A DNA stretch of 35,266 bases from CAIYWZ01 sp964497925 (GTDB taxonomy: Bacteria; Pseudomonadota; Alphaproteobacteria; CAIYWZ01), in contig CAZCFE010000014.1 of NCBI GenBank assembly GCA_964497925.1, positions 1-35,266 of the forward strand, read 5' to 3'. Below the pieces are notes generated by a model. The model was not told the origin of the DNA. It searched no databases and saw only the letters and a program-made list of their open reading frames with translations. This document shows, piece by piece, positions 33,901-35,266 of this stretch. Numbering within the stretch: position 1 is the stretch's first letter; each line of letters opens with the position of its first letter. The position numbers and the translations under genes were made by a program.

Positions 33901-35186
33901 ACCTTTTCTTCAATTCCTTTTTTATCAAAGCAATAAAGCTTTCCAGGAACTATTTGAATTAAAATTTGCAAACGCGCATAAAACAAATCATTCAATTGAA
34001 CATGGCTAGAAATATAATCTCCTTGAATTTCTCTTTCTAAAAATCTCTCTATTCCTTTTTGAACTTTCGTAGAATATGCTTCTTTAGATACATAGATCAA
34101 AACCGTCAAAAGGCTTCCCAATGGATCTTGCTTTAAAAAGACAGCAACATTTTGTTTTTTCTGCAGTTGCAGTAACCCCATTCCAACATCAAATAACTCT
34201 CGAGCCTCAATTTGAAAAAGATAGTCTCTTGGTAAAGATTCAAAGATACGAATAAGTTCTTTACTATCATGCCAATGAGGCTCAAACCCTGATTTATCAA
34301 GAACATATTGACACTTTTCTCTAATCAAAGGAATGCTTAAAACAGCTTGAGCATAAGCATGCGTTGTAAAAAGACCAAAAAAGATAATTTTCTTATTGGC
34401 AGCAGACAGAATAATTACGTCAAGTGGCATTCTTGCATAAACTGTTGATTTATAAGGAATTTTAAATATGTGAACAGGAGAAGATACAAACTTCATCAAA
34501 GATGGAAGCATGTTCTGATACTCTTGATGAACGCCACCTAATGTTGAAACAACCTTACCATCAATATATTCGCATGCCCCTAAAAAAACAAAATAACGAT
34601 CCCCTAACCAATTCAAAAAAGGCTCAATCGAGAGATCATTTGAAAATTCTTGACTTAAGGTCTTCATTTTTTCCCAATGACTAACCACTTTAACCAAGTC
34701 ATCAAACACCTCTAAAAGACCTGAATTTAAGGCCTCAATTTCATTTAATGACAACGAACTTTTTAAAGAAATATACACGAAAGATTCATGTTTTTTAACT
34801 TTATCATAAGAATAAATATCCATTAAATATCCATTCTCATCGCGATCAACTGTCAAGATGGGGTGCACAATTAAATCAATTTGATACCCAAGATCACCAA
34901 TTAAGCTCGTAATCGAATTAACAATGAAAGGACTGTCTTGATTTAGAATATAAATTTGAGCAAAAGAATCAGAAGTAATTTTAATCAAAGGAGAATCAGA
35001 TTTTTCCCCAGAAACATGTTCCCAAGAAGATGTTAATATGTTTTTTAAATCTTCAATCGCAAATCCTGATAAACTATCTTCTGAAACATGGGCCAAAAAT
35101 TGTTCTGCAAATCTTAATTGTTTGGGATCCGAGAAATTGATTTTTTTTATGACTTGTTCTTTTGAAATATAGTTTTGAGATAGCAT
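30936..35186 (-). CDS. NAD-specific glutamate dehydrogenase, large type
   Basis: Catabolic oxidation of glutamate to 2-oxoglutarate and ammonia with NAD+. From ATG 35186 the product has 1416 residues, of the very large bacterial NAD-GDH class but shorter than the usual 1600. The N-terminal half carries ACT-like regulatory regions, and the catalytic part follows from about residue 690: GGIRWSDRRVDYR, the active-site Lys in PTGSKGGFYVK, GIGDMSGDVFGNGML, GGIGTYVKA and AKVIGEGANLAMTQ in the NAD-binding domain. I prefer ATG 35186 because AAAGGA lies seven bases upstream; an in-frame GTG at 35213 has no usable spacing. It stands directly behind tRNA-Gly and may be co-transcribed with it. Confidence 0.95.
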   Translation of the reverse strand: MLSQNYISKEQVIKKINFSDPKQLRFAEQFLAHVSEDSLSGFAIEDLKNILTSSWEHVSGEKSDSPLIKITSDSFAQIYILNQDSPFIVNSITSLIGDLGYQIDLIVHPILTVDRDENGYLMDIYSYDKVKKHESFVYISLKSSLSLNEIEALNSGLLEVFDDLVKVVSHWEKMKTLSQEFSNDLSIEPFLNWLGDRYFVFLGACEYIDGKVVSTLGGVHQEYQNMLPSLMKFVSSPVHIFKIPYKSTVYARMPLDVIILSAANKKIIFFGLFTTHAYAQAVLSIPLIREKCQYVLDKSGFEPHWHDSKELIRIFESLPRDYLFQIEARELFDVGMGLLQLQKKQNVAVFLKQDPLGSLLTVLIYVSKEAYSTKVQKGIERFLEREIQGDYISSHVQLNDLFYARLQILIQIVPGKLYCFDKKGIEEKVLKLTQTWEERFFELLGRKEDIIFNSNYQDKFSPEQGIEDFALLSSSGQAKGDFSAIEGKTTLKISYPNSRLNLSDILPILDKMGIYVWSEDVSKIVFKNKIYYLHIFDLKLLKQSKIDPASSKYVIGLIDDILKGKIKNDRLNELVLTCGILPCETIILRAYSRYLQQIHPLFSSLFVEDILVKYPDFIRVFIDLFHEKFSPSLSGNTDQKLSVLRQFLKNITSVEEDKVLNLFINLIDSTLRTNFYQDNCSKEYISLKFDSLKVLGLPAPRPWREIFVYSMHMEGIHLRGGKIARGGIRWSDRRVDYRMEVLSLVKAQQVKNTVIVPTGSKGGFYVKTQNGAPPTLEEGIEAYKTLMRGMLDITDNIVKGNIAPPPDVVRYDEDDPYLVVAADKGTASFSDIANALSIHYEFWLQDAFASGGSQGYDHKKLAITSKGAWESVKHHFENLNIDIENSPFTVAGIGDMSGDVFGNGMLLSQNIKLIAAFDHRHIFIDPCPDPKISYQERLRLFNLPRSSWQDYDHNIISSGGGVFSRKDKQIELSGEIKTLLDLEGDFFTSNQIMSAILKSQVDLMWFGGIGTYVKASDETHTEAKDPANNDIRVNGSDLRAKVIGEGANLAMTQKGRIEYALNGGSLNTDAIDNSAGVNCSDHEINIKILLSAVLESGTLSIEDRNSLLARMANDVSLHVLKSNFDQPRSITKTYMKKTMHLLVCDFMIKFFKERKILDQKLEALPSYQEIQERYVKGLGLTRPELSVLLAFVKLFLRPLFLESQVLKQKEFEPVLLSYFPNEIVTQYSKYIFSHPLKQEIIVTLVLNEMVNFLGLDNAFNLYIHFASKIDHFIKIYGVLRLCEAADNVDNFLKLEFISEKTLLALKPSCVDQDIYILACAYEFNVNYDDLLKNYLNLRHQLGRISFQNSKSFADLYTIQKLNQELDGILINISLKNISGCDISLGSDHPIVKEIILNGCTSISEMTILINHLKSFI

Positions 35187-35226
35187 TGGATTTTCCTTTA
35201 AAGCTGTTACCACTCCAGATAAAAAC

Positions 35227-35266
35227 TGGAGCGGGCGAAGGGATTTGAACCCTCGGCCCCAACCTT
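35227..35266 (-). tRNA. tRNA-Gly (probably GCC), 3' half, cut by the window end
   Basis: On the minus strand the visible part reads from the anticodon-stem 3' side (AAGGTTGG) through a T-arm with GGGTTCAAATCCC to the acceptor strand CGCCCGC, discriminator T and CCA (35227-35229). Discriminator U and this acceptor strand are typical of bacterial tRNA-Gly. The anticodon lies at or just past the window edge, so GCC is inferred from the flanking AAGG. Confidence 0.85.

Noticed and set aside
35187..35213. GTG start for the glutamate dehydrogenase
   Set aside because: The GGAG before it directly abuts the GTG, leaving no spacing; ATG 35186 has a proper AAAGGA seven bases upstream.

Overview
The window reads as chromosomal DNA of an AT-rich alphaproteobacterium, probably a host-associated Holosporales/Paracaedibacter-like lineage. 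Evidence for the class is the circularly permuted two-piece tmRNA gene, alphaproteobacterial-type SspB, a DUF1013/TrcR protein, an RNase E with an acidic insert in its S1 domain and a Trp-Trp C-terminus, a dusB-ntrY neighbourhood and a very large NAD-glutamate dehydrogenase. The order-level placement is inference from AT-richness, an ankyrin-repeat secreted protein, a type VI secretion system (T6SS) and amino-acid-oriented metabolism. No rRNA, CRISPR array, intact insertion sequence or phage was seen.

Layout: (1) 74-4661: an unknown exported protein on the minus strand, then a plus-strand run of ssrA (tmRNA), sspB, murA and trkH. The tmRNA and the adaptor that recognises its tag are neighbours. 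(2) 4684-5360, minus strand: trcR and tRNA-Glu(CTC). (3) 5557-13109, plus strand: T6SS baseplate/membrane-complex genes tssK-tssL-tssM-tssA, followed closely by ald (alanine dehydrogenase) and trmL. (4) 14716-15877: a scar-like intergenic stretch and a phosphotransferase (APH-fold) gene. (5) 16020-18772, minus strand: T6SS sheath genes tssB-tssC-tssE with hfq as the apparent last gene of the operon. tssF, tssG, tssH/clpV, tssD/hcp, tssI/vgrG and tssJ are not in the window, so the system is split over the genome. (6) 18870-21186: hpf (minus), rpsU (plus) and a secreted ankyrin-like protein (plus). (7) 21193-27248, minus strand: ychF, pth, rplY, an M48-TPR metalloprotease and rne. (8) 27525-35266, minus strand: a tight gdh-dusB-fis-like-ntrY cluster behind a tRNA-Gly whose 5' half is cut off by the window end.

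The genes fall into coherent themes: ribosome rescue and proteolysis (tmRNA, SspB, Pth, HPF, RNase E, Hfq); a contact-dependent secretion machine with a likely degenerate TssM NTPase site; amino-acid catabolism (Ald, NAD-GDH) with a nitrogen-type sensor kinase; and one candidate secreted host-interaction protein. The most notable observations are the predicted 33-residue arginine-rich tmRNA tag next to sspB, hfq embedded in a T6SS operon, the dusB-fis-like-ntrY arrangement in which NtrC appears reduced to its DNA-binding tail, and a MurA with Asp in place of the fosfomycin-target Cys.
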